Below are positions 1-9,892 of a stretch of 64,000 nucleotides of DNA, one piece after another. The notes under the pieces were generated by a model that did not search any database, was not told the origin of the DNA, and was given only the letters and a program-made list of their open reading frames with translations. The stretch comes from Leptothrix sp. (in: b-proteobacteria) (GTDB taxonomy: Bacteria > Pseudomonadota > Gammaproteobacteria > Burkholderiales > Burkholderiaceae_C): positions 124,001 to 188,000 of the forward strand of contig PNKV01000002.1 of the NCBI GenBank assembly GCA_013822685.1, given 5' to 3'. Both the position numbers and the translations under genes were made by a program. The first letter of the stretch is position 1; each line of letters opens with the position of its first letter.

Positions 1-2
1 AT

Positions 3-1418
<1,416 letters not shown>

Positions 1419-1477
1419 AGCCCGATTTGGCCATGGCACTCAGTCACAGCATCAGAGATCACGAGATAGGAGACCCC

Positions 1478-1999
1478 ATGCTCACCGATGACGGCAAGCA
1501 CTTGTATGTGTCTTGGGAGGAGTACCACCACCTGACCGAGCGCCTGGCGCTACAGGTGCATCAATCGGGCTGGGAGTTTGACCAGATCCTGTGCTTGGCG
1601 CGCGGGGGCTTGCGGCCCGGCGACGTGCTGTCCCGCATTTTTGACCGTCCTCTGGGCATCATGGCGACCAGTTCCTACCGCGATGACGGCGGCACTTTGC
1701 AGGGCCGCCTGGACATGGCTCAGTACATCACCATGCCCAAGGGTGAGTTGGCAGGGCGCGTGTTGCTGGTCGATGATCTGGCCGATTCGGGCGTGACTTT
1801 GCGTGCCGTGGTGGATCGCTTGCGCAGCATGCCAGCCATCACCGAGTTGAAGTCGGCCGTGCTGTGGGTCAAAGGGGTGTCGAGCTACACGCCAGATTTC
1901 TACGTTGAAACCTTGCCCACCAGCCCCTGGATTCATCAGCCCTTCGAGGACTACGACACCTTGCGGCCCGAGGCATTGCTCAAGCGATTTCAGGTTTGA
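1478..1999 (+). CDS. Phosphoribosyltransferase (purine salvage type)
   Basis: This 173-residue type I phosphoribosyltransferase probably transfers a purine base to PRPP. The PRPP-binding signature is VLLVDDLADSG near residues 95-105, and the N-terminal part has the RGGLRPGD loop. The ATG at 1478 has a good ribosome site (ATAGGAGA) seven bases upstream, whereas the alternative TTG at 1415 overlaps purA. It lies about 60 bases behind purA and ends before a terminator, so the two probably share a transcript. Xanthine-guanine or hypoxanthine specificity cannot be told from sequence. Confidence 0.88.
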   Translation: MLTDDGKHLYVSWEEYHHLTERLALQVHQSGWEFDQILCLARGGLRPGDVLSRIFDRPLGIMATSSYRDDGGTLQGRLDMAQYITMPKGELAGRVLLVDDLADSGVTLRAVVDRLRSMPAITELKSAVLWVKGVSSYTPDFYVETLPTSPWIHQPFEDYDTLRPEALLKRFQV

Positions 2000-2024
2000 C
2001 GTCCGGTTGATGGCGGTGTTCACG

Positions 2025-2058
2025 AAAGGCAACAGGCAGCGGCTCCGTTGCCTTTTTT
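2025..2058 (+). terminator. Terminator after purA-phosphoribosyltransferase
   Basis: AAAGGCAAC and GTTGCCTTT form a nine-pair stem around a 13-base loop, running into TTTTTTCTT. It ends the plus-strand purA transcript about 25 bases after the stop codon. Confidence 0.75.
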
Positions 2059-2093
2059 CTTGCCCCCAGGTTTATCTAATCTTCAAGGACGAC

Positions 2094-2126
2094 AAAAAAG
2101 CCGCATGATGTTATTCATGCGGCTTT
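2094..2126 (-). terminator. Terminator of the minus-strand tRNA-Leu pair
   Basis: A nine-pair stem GCCGCATGA/TCATGCGGC with a six-base loop is followed on the minus strand by TTTTTTG. It sits just past the 3' end of the first tRNA-Leu and is placed to end the tRNA transcript. On the plus strand the T run is shorter, but it may work in both directions. Confidence 0.8.
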
Positions 2127-2135
2127 CTTTGATTC

Positions 2136-2220
<85 letters not shown>

Positions 2221-2250
2221 AGGTGTTCAATCTCTTCGAATTTTTCGACC

Positions 2251-2279
2251 GGTTTTGCAACCGATGGTTTTGCAACCGA
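2251..2279 (+). repeat. Tandem 14-bp palindromic repeat in the tRNA spacer
   Basis: GGTTTTGCAACCGA occurs twice with one base between copies. Each copy can fold as a GGTT/AACC mini-hairpin. It lies between the two tRNA-Leu genes and may mark the processing spacer or simply be a local duplication. Confidence 0.7.
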
Positions 2280-2303
2280 CTTCTCAGCATCAACCGCAGC
2301 ATC

Positions 2304-2388
<85 letters not shown>

Positions 2389-2458
2389 CAGAACTCTGCA
2401 GTTTCTTCGCTTTCAACATCCGGAAAATATGTTTCCGGCGTCAGCTGCGAAGAGCGCA

Positions 2459-2488
2459 ATTCTAGCATCAAAATAAGACATATGACAA
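2459..2488 (-). promoter_or_regulatory. Predicted promoter for the tRNA-Leu pair
   Basis: Read on the minus strand, TTGTCA and TAGAAT are separated by 18 bases. The -35 element overlaps the first codons of rnr, so tRNA-Leu and rnr are transcribed divergently from intertwined control regions. A hairpin CCGGAAA/TTTCCGG at 2420-2438 lies in the tRNA leader. Confidence 0.5.
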
Positions 2489-4818
2489 CTCAACCACAAC
2501 ATTTAGTGAACCTGATGAGTGAAATCGTCGGCACTGTGCATGGCCACCGCGATGGCCACGGTTTCGTGAGCACGGACGACGGCGAATCCACCATCTACAT
2601 CCCGCCGCAAGAGATGCGCAGCGTCATGCACCGGGACCGGGTCAAGGTGCGTGTGTTGCGCTTTGATCGCAAAGGCCGCCCCGAAGGCCAGGTGCTTGAA
2701 ATCCTGGAGCGCCGCAAGACCCCCATCATTGGCCGCTTGCTGCACGAAGGCGGGGCTTGGGTGGTCGCGCCGGAGGACCGTCGTTTCGGTCAAGACATCC
2801 TGATCCCCGCCAAAGGCATTGCGAATGCAGAGCCAGGCCAGGTGGTGTCCGTCGAGCTCACTGAAGTGCCTTCACTGCATGCCCAGCCCGTGGGTCGCGT
2901 GATAGAGGTCCTCGGTGGCATCGACGATCCGGGCATGGAGATCGAGATCGCGGTGCGCAAGTACGAAGTGCCGCACCGCTTCAATGATGATGTGTTGGCC
3001 CAAGCGGCGAAGCTGCCTGAAAAATTGCGCCCAGCGGATCGTAAAAACCGCATCGACCTGACCGACGTGCCCTTGGTCACCATAGATGGCGAGGATGCGC
3101 GCGACTTCGATGATGCGGTGTATTGCGAGCCGGCCAAGATTGGCCGCAGCAAAGGTCCGAACGGCTGGCGCTTGCTGGTGGCCATTGCCGACGTGAGCCA
3201 CTATGTCAAGCCGGGTGATCCGCTGGACCGTGATGCTTACGAGCGCGCCACGTCGGTGTATTTCCCGCGCCGCGTGATCCCCATGCTGCCCGAGAAGTTG
3301 TCCAACGGCCTGTGCTCGCTCAATCCAGAGGTCGAGCGCCTGTCCATGGTGTGCGACATGCTGGTCACGGCAGAAGGCGAAGTCCATGCCTACCAGTTCT
3401 ACCCCGCCGTGATCTGTTCGCACGCGCGCTTCACCTACACCGAAGTGGCGGCCATTCTGGGCAACACACGTGGCCCTGAGGCTCAGCGCCGGGCCGAGTT
3501 GGTGCCGAACCTGCTGGATTTGCACGAGGTCTATCGGGCGCTGTTGAAGTCGCGGGCGGTGCGCGGCGCGGTGGATTTCGAGACCACCGAAACGCAGATC
3601 GTGTGCGATGACAACGGCCGCATTGCCAAGATCGTGCCGCGGGTGCGCACCGAGGCGCACAAGCTGATTGAAGAGGCCATGCTGGCGGCCAACGTCTGCT
3701 CGGCCGATTTCATTTCGCGGGCCAAGCAACCATCGCTGTACCGCGTGCACGAGGGGCCGACGCCTGAAAAGCGCACCTTGCTCAAGAACTACCTCAAGGC
3801 CTTGGGCCTGGGCTTGAGCATCAGTGACGAGCCCACGCCTGGCGAGTTCCAGGCGCTGGCGCAAGCCAGCAAGGATCGCCCTGATGCGCAGCAGATTCAC
3901 ACCATGCTGCTTCGCTCCATGCAGCAGGCCATTTACACGCCGACCAACAGCGGTCACTTCGGCCTGGCGTACGAGGCCTACACGCATTTCACCAGCCCGA
4001 TTCGCCGTTACCCTGATTTGCTGGTTCACCGCGTGATCAAGGCCCTGATGGGCAGTGACCGCTACATCCTGAAATTGCCACCGGTGCAGTCATCGCCGAG
4101 TTATTTCAAGGGGCGCCCAGGCGCCAAGGGTGGGGCGGGCCAATCTGCCAAGGGGCTGCCCAAGGCGCCGGTCAAGGTGGCCGCCCGCATCAAGCTTCCG
4201 CCTGAAGAGGCTGCTGCCTGGGAAACTGCCGGCATCCATTGCAGCTCGAACGAGCGCCGCGCCGACGAGGCCTCGCGCGACGTAGAGGCCTGGCTGAAGT
4301 GCATGTTCATGCGCGAGCGCTTGGGTGAAGAATACGGTGGGACCGTCAGCACAGTGACCAGCTTTGGCTTGTTCATTCACCTGGATGGCCTGTACGTCGA
4401 AGGGCTGGTGCACATCACCGAGTTGGGTGGTGAGTATTTCCGCTTCGACGAGGCCCGCCAGGAGTTGCGTGGCGAGCGCAGCGGTTTGCGTTACGCCTCA
4501 GGTGCCCGCGTGCGCGTGCAGGTCAGCCGCGTCGATCTGGACAGCCGCAAAATTGATTTCCGTTTGGTCCGCGAAGGCGAGGATCAGCCGGCCAGCGGCG
4601 GCGGGCGCCGTCGACATCGTGGTGGGGACGCCCCGGGGCGCGCTCCGCAGGCATCAGCCCAGGATGAATTGGCGGAAGTGCAGCTGGTGGACCGTGAAAC
4701 CAAGCGGTCTGCCAAGCGGGCGGCTGCTGCAGGCAAGCCCGCAGGCGCCGCGTCGGGGAAGGGTGGCAAGGCCGCGCCCAAAGGCCCGGTGGGCCGCAAG
4801 ACCCCTCGAAAGCGCTGA
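2482..4818 (+). CDS. rnr: Ribonuclease R (VacB)
   Basis: RNase R is a processive 3'-5' exoribonuclease that degrades structured RNA and helps in rRNA, tRNA and tmRNA quality control. The 778-residue protein begins with cold-shock-type OB folds, then the RNB domain with the metal-binding motif DGEDARDFDDAV near residues 202-213. An S1 domain lies near residues 610-700, and the tail of about 80 residues is rich in lysine, arginine, alanine and glycine, as is common in RNase R. ATG 2482 is used; an in-frame ATG at 2515 is a possible shorter start, since neither has a clear ribosome site. An insert near residues 535-570 is rich in glycine, alanine and lysine. Confidence 0.95.
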   Translation: MTTQPQHLVNLMSEIVGTVHGHRDGHGFVSTDDGESTIYIPPQEMRSVMHRDRVKVRVLRFDRKGRPEGQVLEILERRKTPIIGRLLHEGGAWVVAPEDRRFGQDILIPAKGIANAEPGQVVSVELTEVPSLHAQPVGRVIEVLGGIDDPGMEIEIAVRKYEVPHRFNDDVLAQAAKLPEKLRPADRKNRIDLTDVPLVTIDGEDARDFDDAVYCEPAKIGRSKGPNGWRLLVAIADVSHYVKPGDPLDRDAYERATSVYFPRRVIPMLPEKLSNGLCSLNPEVERLSMVCDMLVTAEGEVHAYQFYPAVICSHARFTYTEVAAILGNTRGPEAQRRAELVPNLLDLHEVYRALLKSRAVRGAVDFETTETQIVCDDNGRIAKIVPRVRTEAHKLIEEAMLAANVCSADFISRAKQPSLYRVHEGPTPEKRTLLKNYLKALGLGLSISDEPTPGEFQALAQASKDRPDAQQIHTMLLRSMQQAIYTPTNSGHFGLAYEAYTHFTSPIRRYPDLLVHRVIKALMGSDRYILKLPPVQSSPSYFKGRPGAKGGAGQSAKGLPKAPVKVAARIKLPPEEAAAWETAGIHCSSNERRADEASRDVEAWLKCMFMRERLGEEYGGTVSTVTSFGLFIHLDGLYVEGLVHITELGGEYFRFDEARQELRGERSGLRYASGARVRVQVSRVDLDSRKIDFRLVREGEDQPASGGGRRRHRGGDAPGRAPQASAQDELAEVQLVDRETKRSAKRAAAAGKPAGAASGKGGKAAPKGPVGRKTPRKR

Positions 4819-4846
4819 GCCGCCAAGGAGGATGGCAGAAGGTGGG

Positions 4847-4875
4847 GTGTCAAAGCCCCATCGTCATGCTATAAT
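4847..4875 (+). promoter_or_regulatory. Predicted rpsB-tsf promoter
   Basis: A perfect -10 hexamer TATAAT at 4870-4875 is preceded by GTGTCA at 4847-4852 with a 17-base spacer. It lies 145 bases before rpsB and starts a long leader, consistent with a ribosomal protein promoter. Confidence 0.7.
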
Positions 4876-5019
4876 CTTCGGGTTTTTCCGAAATAGTTCG
4901 GATAAAACATCCAAAACCTCAAAATCCCGAAGCCAACAAACCTCAGGTGTTGCAACTGGTGCCGCTAATGCATCGTTGTGATTTTTGATGGCTTCTAGAC
5001 CCAACCTCTGGAGTTACTT
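4876..5019 (+). promoter_or_regulatory. Structured rpsB mRNA leader
   Basis: The leader can fold with an outer stem CTTCGGG (4876-4882) to CCCGAAG (4926-4932) enclosing a hairpin TCCGAA/TTCGGA (4887-4902). In gammaproteobacteria S2 represses its own operon through an rpsB leader structure; whether this leader does so is inferred from position and folding only. Confidence 0.4.
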
Positions 5020-5769
5020 ATGGCAGTGTCCATGCGCGAAATGCTGGAAGCCGGTGTCCACTTTGGTCACCAAACCCGCTTCTGGAACCCCAAGATGGCT
5101 CCGTACATCTTCGGTCATCGCAACAAGATCCACATCATCAACCTCGAAAAGACGCTGCCCGCGTTCGAGGATGCCCTGAAGTTCATCCGCCAGCTGTCGG
5201 CTCGCCGCGGCACGATCATGATGATCGGCACCAAGCGCCAAGCCCGTGAAGCCGTGTCTTCCGAAGCTCAACGCGCTGGCGTTCCTTTCGTGGACCAACG
5301 TTGGTTGGGCGGCATGCTCACCAATTTCAAGACCGTCAAGGGTTCCTTGAAGAAGCTGAAGGACATGCAAGCTCAAATCGAGACCGGTGGCCTGGAGCAA
5401 CTGAGCAAGAAGGAAGGCCTGCTGTTCCAACGCGACCTCGCCAAGCTCGAAAAAGACATCGGTGGCATTCAGGACATGAACGCTCTGCCTGACGCCCTGT
5501 TCGTGATCGACGTCGGTTACCACAAGATTGCCATCCTGGAAGCCAAGAAGCTCGGCATCCCCGTGATTGGCGTGGTTGACACCAACCACTCGCCCGAAGG
5601 CATTGACTACGTCATTCCTGGCAACGACGACTCTTCCAAGGCTGTGGCGATGTACGCCAAGGCCGTGGCCGATGCCGTGCTGGAAGGCCGTGCCAACGCC
5701 GTCAATGAAGTCGTGCAAGCCGTGGCTGCCGATGGCGACGAATTCGTGGAAGTCAACGAAGCCGCCTGA
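5020..5769 (+). CDS. rpsB: 30S ribosomal protein S2
   Basis: S2 is a primary component of the small subunit near the platform-head junction and is needed for S1 binding. The 249-residue protein opens with the family signature [22 protein letters not shown]. It contains [12 protein letters not shown], the coiled-coil hairpin region near residues 105-150, and the C-terminal [21 protein letters not shown] block. An SD-like CTGGAG precedes the ATG. It is first in rpsB-tsf-pyrH-frr, with a strong promoter and structured leader upstream. Confidence 0.98.
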   Translation: MAVSMREMLEAGVHFGHQTRFWNPKMAPYIFGHRNKIHIINLEKTLPAFEDALKFIRQLSARRGTIMMIGTKRQAREAVSSEAQRAGVPFVDQRWLGGMLTNFKTVKGSLKKLKDMQAQIETGGLEQLSKKEGLLFQRDLAKLEKDIGGIQDMNALPDALFVIDVGYHKIAILEAKKLGIPVIGVVDTNHSPEGIDYVIPGNDDSSKAVAMYAKAVADAVLEGRANAVNEVVQAVAADGDEFVEVNEAA

Positions 5770-5790
5770 TCGCTGCTGACTTGGCACCAC

Positions 5791-5813
5791 AGGGGCTGAT
5801 TCAGCCCCTTTTT
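5791..5813 (+). terminator. Hairpin with U-run between rpsB and tsf
   Basis: AGGGGCTG/CAGCCCCTT with a three-base loop runs into TTTTTC. This is a compact intrinsic terminator or attenuator about 20 bases after rpsB; partial read-through would set the S2 to EF-Ts ratio. Confidence 0.7.
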
Positions 5814-5845
5814 CACAACAGATTTCAGATTTACGGAGAAAGCAT

Positions 5846-6730
5846 ATGTCTGCCATCACCGCCAGCATGGTCGCCGAACTGCGCGCCAAGACCGACGCTC
5901 CAATGATGGAGTGCAAGAAAGCCCTGACTGAAGCCGAAGGCGACTCGGTCAAGGCCGAAGAAATCCTGCGCGTCAAGCTGGGCAGCAAGGCCTCCAAGGC
6001 CGCCTCGCGCGTGACCGCCGACGGCGTGGTCATGTCCTTCATCGAAGGCACGACCGGCGCCCTGGTTGAGATCAACTGCGAAACCGACTTCGTGTCGAAG
6101 AACGACGATTTCCTGGGCTTCAGCAAGGCCGTGGCCGAGCTGATCGCCAAGCAGAACCCCGCTGACGTGGCTGCCCTGTCGAACCTGGAAATCGCCGGTC
6201 AAACGGTGGAAGCCACCCGCGCTGCGCTGATCGGCAAGATCGGTGAAAACATCACCATCCGTCGTTTCAAGCGTTTCAGCGGCGACCAAAATCTGGTCAG
6301 CTACCTGCACGGTGCCCGTATTGGCGTGGTCGTTGAGTACACCGGTGACGAAACGGCTGCCAAGGATGTGGCCATGCACGTGGCCGCCATGAAGCCCGTG
6401 TCGCTGTCCTCGTCTGACGTGCCGGCTGCCTTGATCGAAACCGAGCGCAGCGTTGCCACGGCCAAGGCCGCCGAGTCGGGCAAGCCCGCCGACATCGCCG
6501 CCAAGATGATCGAAGGCGCCGTCCAGAAGTACCTGAAGGAAGTCTCGCTGTTCAACCAGGTCTTCGTGAAGGCTGCCGATGGCAAGCAAACCGTCGAGCA
6601 GTACCTGAAGTCGGCCAATACGACCGTCAAGGGCTTCTCGATGTACATCGTCGGTGAAGGCATTGAGAAGAAGCAGGACGACTTCGCTGCTGAAGTGGCC
6701 GCCACCATGGCCGCTGCCAAGGGTCAGTAA
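5846..6730 (+). CDS. tsf: Translation elongation factor Ts
   Basis: EF-Ts recharges EF-Tu by displacing GDP. The 294-residue protein starts with an N-terminal UBA-like domain carrying [16 protein letters not shown]. It then has the core signature [16 protein letters not shown] near residues 73-88, and the two repeated core subdomains follow. Length is typical for the family. It lies downstream of rpsB behind a hairpin and upstream of pyrH, the usual bacterial order. Confidence 0.98.
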   Translation: MSAITASMVAELRAKTDAPMMECKKALTEAEGDSVKAEEILRVKLGSKASKAASRVTADGVVMSFIEGTTGALVEINCETDFVSKNDDFLGFSKAVAELIAKQNPADVAALSNLEIAGQTVEATRAALIGKIGENITIRRFKRFSGDQNLVSYLHGARIGVVVEYTGDETAAKDVAMHVAAMKPVSLSSSDVPAALIETERSVATAKAAESGKPADIAAKMIEGAVQKYLKEVSLFNQVFVKAADGKQTVEQYLKSANTTVKGFSMYIVGEGIEKKQDDFAAEVAATMAAAKGQ

Positions 6731-6784
6731 TTTCTGACCCGACCGCGGGTTGCTTGAGTTTTCAAGGAAACTTAAGCAGCCCGC
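6721..6784 (+). other. Two tandem hairpins between tsf and pyrH
   Basis: The first hairpin, GGGTCAG/CTGACCC (6721-6740), includes the tsf stop codon in its loop. The second is a 17-pair stem with two G-U pairs, arms at 6745-6761 and 6768-6784 around a six-base loop. Neither is followed by a T run. They may protect or process the mRNA, or modulate pyrH expression. Confidence 0.65.
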
Positions 6785-6822
6785 CGTGACTCTGATGACA
6801 ACAACTAGCAAAGGACGTCTGC

Positions 6823-7533
6823 ATGGCCGCCTACAAGCGCATCCTTCTGAAACTCTCCGGTGAGGCCCTGATGGGCGATGACGCTTTTGGCATCAACCGC
6901 GCCACCATCGTCCGCATGGTGCAAGAGATCCAGGAGGTGACGAAGCTGGGGTGCGAGGTTGCAGTCGTCATTGGTGGTGGCAATATTTTCCGCGGCGTGG
7001 CGGGTGGTTCAGTCGGCATGGACCGTGCCACGGCTGACTACATGGGCATGCTGGCCACCGTCATGAATTCGTTGGCGCTGGCCGACACCATGCGCCAGGA
7101 AGGCATGACCGCCCGTGTCATGTCCGCCATCAACATCGAGCAGGTCGTGGAGCCCTACGTGCGCCCCAAGGCTCTGCAGTACCTCGAAGAAGGCAAGGTG
7201 GTCATCTTTGCCGCCGGCACGGGCAACCCCTTCTTCACCACCGACACCGCTGCCGCCTTGCGCGGCGCCGAGATCGGTGCCGAGATCATGCTCAAGGCCA
7301 CCAAGGTGGATGGCGTCTACTCGGCCGATCCCAAGAAGGATCCGCTGGCCACGCGCTACAGCACCATCACCTTTGATGAAGCCTTGATCAAGAATCTTCA
7401 AGTGCTGGACGCGACAGCGTTTGCGCTGTGCCGCGACCAGAATCTGCCCCTCAAGGTGTTTTCCATCTTCAAGCCCGGCGCCCTCAAGCGTGTGGTGATG
7501 GGCGAGGATGAAGGCACCCTGGTCCACGTGTGA
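6823..7533 (+). CDS. pyrH: Uridylate kinase (UMP kinase)
   Basis: PyrH phosphorylates UMP to UDP and is the hexameric bacterial amino-acid-kinase-family enzyme, normally stimulated by GTP and inhibited by UTP. The 236-residue sequence starts with [15 protein letters not shown]. It has the [11 protein letters not shown] motif near residues 46-56 and [16 protein letters not shown] near residues 130-145. The DATAFALC stretch is also present. It precedes frr by 13 bases. Confidence 0.98.
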   Translation: MAAYKRILLKLSGEALMGDDAFGINRATIVRMVQEIQEVTKLGCEVAVVIGGGNIFRGVAGGSVGMDRATADYMGMLATVMNSLALADTMRQEGMTARVMSAINIEQVVEPYVRPKALQYLEEGKVVIFAAGTGNPFFTTDTAAALRGAEIGAEIMLKATKVDGVYSADPKKDPLATRYSTITFDEALIKNLQVLDATAFALCRDQNLPLKVFSIFKPGALKRVVMGEDEGTLVHV

Positions 7534-7546
7534 TCCGGAGCATTTC

Positions 7547-8107
7547 ATGAGCATTGCCGACATTAAAAAATCCCTTGAGCAGAAGATGCTCAAAACCGTT
7601 GACTCCTTCAAAAGCGAGTTGAGCAAGATCCGCACGGGCCGCGCCCACCCCGGCATCCTTGATCAGGTGCAGGTGGACTACTACGGTTCGATGGTGCCGA
7701 TCAGCCAGGTTGCCAATGTGACCCTGATTGATGCGCGCAACATCAGCGTGCAGCCCTGGGAAAAAGGCATGGGCGCCAAGATCGAGAAAGCGATCCGCGA
7801 ATCCGATCTGGGCCTCAATCCCGCCTCGCAAGGTGATCTGATCCGCGTGCCGATGCCCGCCTTGACCGAAGAGCGCCGCCGGGACCTGACGAAGATCGTC
7901 AAGGGCGAGGGCGAGGATGCCAAAGTGGCCGTGCGCAATCTGCGCCGTGATGCCAATGAGCAAGCCAAGCGCCTGCTCAAGGACAAGGAAATCACCGAAG
8001 ACGAAGACCGCCGTTCGCAGGATGATGTCCAGAAACTGACCGACCGCACGATTGTCGAAATCGACAAGTTGGTTCAGGCCAAAGAAGCCGAGATCCTGGC
8101 GGTTTGA
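7547..8107 (+). CDS. frr: Ribosome recycling factor
   Basis: RRF works with EF-G to split post-termination ribosomes. The 186-residue protein has the three-helix-bundle sequence with [13 protein letters not shown] near residues 26-38, the PWEKGMG turn and [19 protein letters not shown] segment (here [15 protein letters not shown]). The ATG at 7547 is preceded by CCGGAG; an in-frame upstream ATG at 7508 lies inside pyrH and is rejected. It is coupled tightly with pyrH. Confidence 0.97.
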   Translation: MSIADIKKSLEQKMLKTVDSFKSELSKIRTGRAHPGILDQVQVDYYGSMVPISQVANVTLIDARNISVQPWEKGMGAKIEKAIRESDLGLNPASQGDLIRVPMPALTEERRRDLTKIVKGEGEDAKVAVRNLRRDANEQAKRLLKDKEITEDEDRRSQDDVQKLTDRTIVEIDKLVQAKEAEILAV

Positions 8108-8174
8108 TCGGCCTTTCATTGATCTCGATGCAGGCTGAGGCGGTTTGACCGCCTCAATCTGTTTTGGAGCCAGC

Positions 8175-8960
8175 ATGGCCAAGCGCAGTCTTTCCAGTCC
8201 ATCATCGGGCCCCCGTCACGTTGCCATCGTCATGGATGGGAATGGCCGCTGGGCCCGCAAACGCCTCATGCCCCGTGGCGTGGGCCACAAAGCCGGCGTT
8301 GATGCCTTGATCTCGGTGGTGCAGGCCTGCGCCGACCGTGACATTGACTACCTCACCGTGTTCGCGTTCTCGTCAGAGAACTGGAAGCGCCCCGAGGAAG
8401 AAGTTTCCGGCTTGATGAGCCTGCTGCTCGTCGCCTTGTCCAAGCACATCGCCAAGCTCAAGGCGGATGGGGTTCGCATCCGCATCGCGGGCGACCTGAG
8501 CACCGTGGCCGAGAAAATCCGCAATGCCTTGCTGGACGCGGAAGCCCGAACCTGCGACAACAGCCGTTTGACCTTGACGGTCGCCTTCAACTACGGTGGG
8601 CGCTGGGACATTGTCCAGGCTTGCCAGAAGGCCATGGCGGCCGGCCTGTCGGCAGAAATGCTGACGGAAGCAGAATTGTCGCGTTTCATGGCCATGAGCT
8701 ATGCACCCGACCCTGATTTGTTCATCCGCACAGGTGGTGAAGTGCGGCTGTCCAACTTCCTGTTGTGGCAAAGCGCTTATGCCGAGTTGTACTTCACTGA
8801 TTGCCTTTGGCCTGACTTCGACGCGTCTGAAATCGACAAGGCCTTGATGGCGTTCGCCGTGCGCGAACGGCGGTTTGGCGACGTCGGGGCGTCGGGGCAA
8901 GGCGAGGGCGCCGTGGGTGGCGCGGTAGACAACGACGAATACACGTCAGAGAGATTCTGA
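8175..8960 (+). CDS. uppS: Undecaprenyl diphosphate synthase (cis-prenyltransferase)
   Basis: UppS adds eight isopentenyl units to farnesyl diphosphate to form the C55 carrier used for peptidoglycan and O-antigen. The 261-residue protein has the active-site motif VAIVMDGNGRWARKR near its start. FAFSSENWKRP and the C-terminal RTGGEVRLSNFLLWQSAYAELYF follow. ATG 8175 follows a GGAGCC ribosome site. The C-terminal tail after RERRFGD is longer and acidic. It ends two bases before cdsA. Confidence 0.95.
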   Translation: MAKRSLSSPSSGPRHVAIVMDGNGRWARKRLMPRGVGHKAGVDALISVVQACADRDIDYLTVFAFSSENWKRPEEEVSGLMSLLLVALSKHIAKLKADGVRIRIAGDLSTVAEKIRNALLDAEARTCDNSRLTLTVAFNYGGRWDIVQACQKAMAAGLSAEMLTEAELSRFMAMSYAPDPDLFIRTGGEVRLSNFLLWQSAYAELYFTDCLWPDFDASEIDKALMAFAVRERRFGDVGASGQGEGAVGGAVDNDEYTSERF

Positions 8961-8962
8961 AC

Positions 8963-9892
8963 ATGCTCAAGCAACGCGTGATCACGGCGCTGATCTTGAT
9001 GGCCATCCTTTTGCCATCGTTGGCGGCGCAAGCCTTGTGGCCCTTTGCCGCGTTGGGGCTGTTGTTCGTCAGTGCCGCAGGCTGGGAGTGGGCGCGCTTG
9101 AATGGGTGGCCAGGGCTGCGCGCCGTGGCCATGGGGGCGGCTGTGGCGGTGCTGGGCTATATGGTCGCCGAGGCGGTTCATCTCGACCCTTGGGGCCTGT
9201 CGCCTGCACCGCACTTGGAGAGCGCGGCAGCGGTCCATGTTCACGAGCCAGGTCAGGCATTGGCCGGCTTTGTCGTGCCTGCAGCCGTGTGGTGGGTCAG
9301 TGGTGCCTTGTGGGTGCTGGGCGGTGCCTTGGCTTTGCGGTGGGGCACGCGGTACTGGAAGCAGTCGCCCACCATCTTGCGCGCTCTGCTGGGGCTGGGC
9401 ATTCTGGTGGTGGCATGGCTCGCCCTGACCGAGAGCAAGGCCCAAGGGCTCAATTTCCTGTTGTCGATCTTTTGCCTGGTGTGGGCGGCCGACATTGGCG
9501 CCTACTTTGGCGGCCGAGCGTTCGGACGCCGCAAATTGGCCATCAGCATCAGCCCCGGCAAGAGCTGGGAGGGCGTCTGGTCAGGGATGCTGGCCGTGCT
9601 CCTTCTGGCGGTGGCGTGGATAGCGGTTGACCGCCACTGGTCGGTGGATTCACCCAGCATGTACAGCCACCTGCTGTCGGGCCTCGGGCCTGTGGGCCTG
9701 GTGCTGAGCATTGTTTTTCTGGTGGGCATGAGTGTGGTGGGTGACTTGTTTGAATCGCTCATCAAGCGCCAGGCCGGTGCCAAGGACAGCAGCCAGCTCC
9801 TGCCCGGGCATGGCGGCGTGCTGGACCGCATTGATGCCTTGCTGCCGGTCCTGCCTTTGGTGCTGGCTTTGATGTCCTTGTGCCATGGTTGA
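8963..9892 (+). CDS. cdsA: Phosphatidate cytidylyltransferase
   Basis: CdsA makes CDP-diacylglycerol from phosphatidic acid and CTP, the branch point for all membrane phospholipids. The 309-residue integral membrane protein has about eight hydrophobic segments. The signature near the C-terminus runs from VGDLFESLIKRQAGAKDSS to LPGHGGVLDRIDAL. It begins two bases after uppS and overlaps dxr by eight bases, so translation is probably coupled. pgsA, another user of CDP-diacylglycerol, is at 38.6 kb. Confidence 0.95.
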   Translation: MLKQRVITALILMAILLPSLAAQALWPFAALGLLFVSAAGWEWARLNGWPGLRAVAMGAAVAVLGYMVAEAVHLDPWGLSPAPHLESAAAVHVHEPGQALAGFVVPAAVWWVSGALWVLGGALALRWGTRYWKQSPTILRALLGLGILVVAWLALTESKAQGLNFLLSIFCLVWAADIGAYFGGRAFGRRKLAISISPGKSWEGVWSGMLAVLLLAVAWIAVDRHWSVDSPSMYSHLLSGLGPVGLVLSIVFLVGMSVVGDLFESLIKRQAGAKDSSQLLPGHGGVLDRIDALLPVLPLVLALMSLCHG

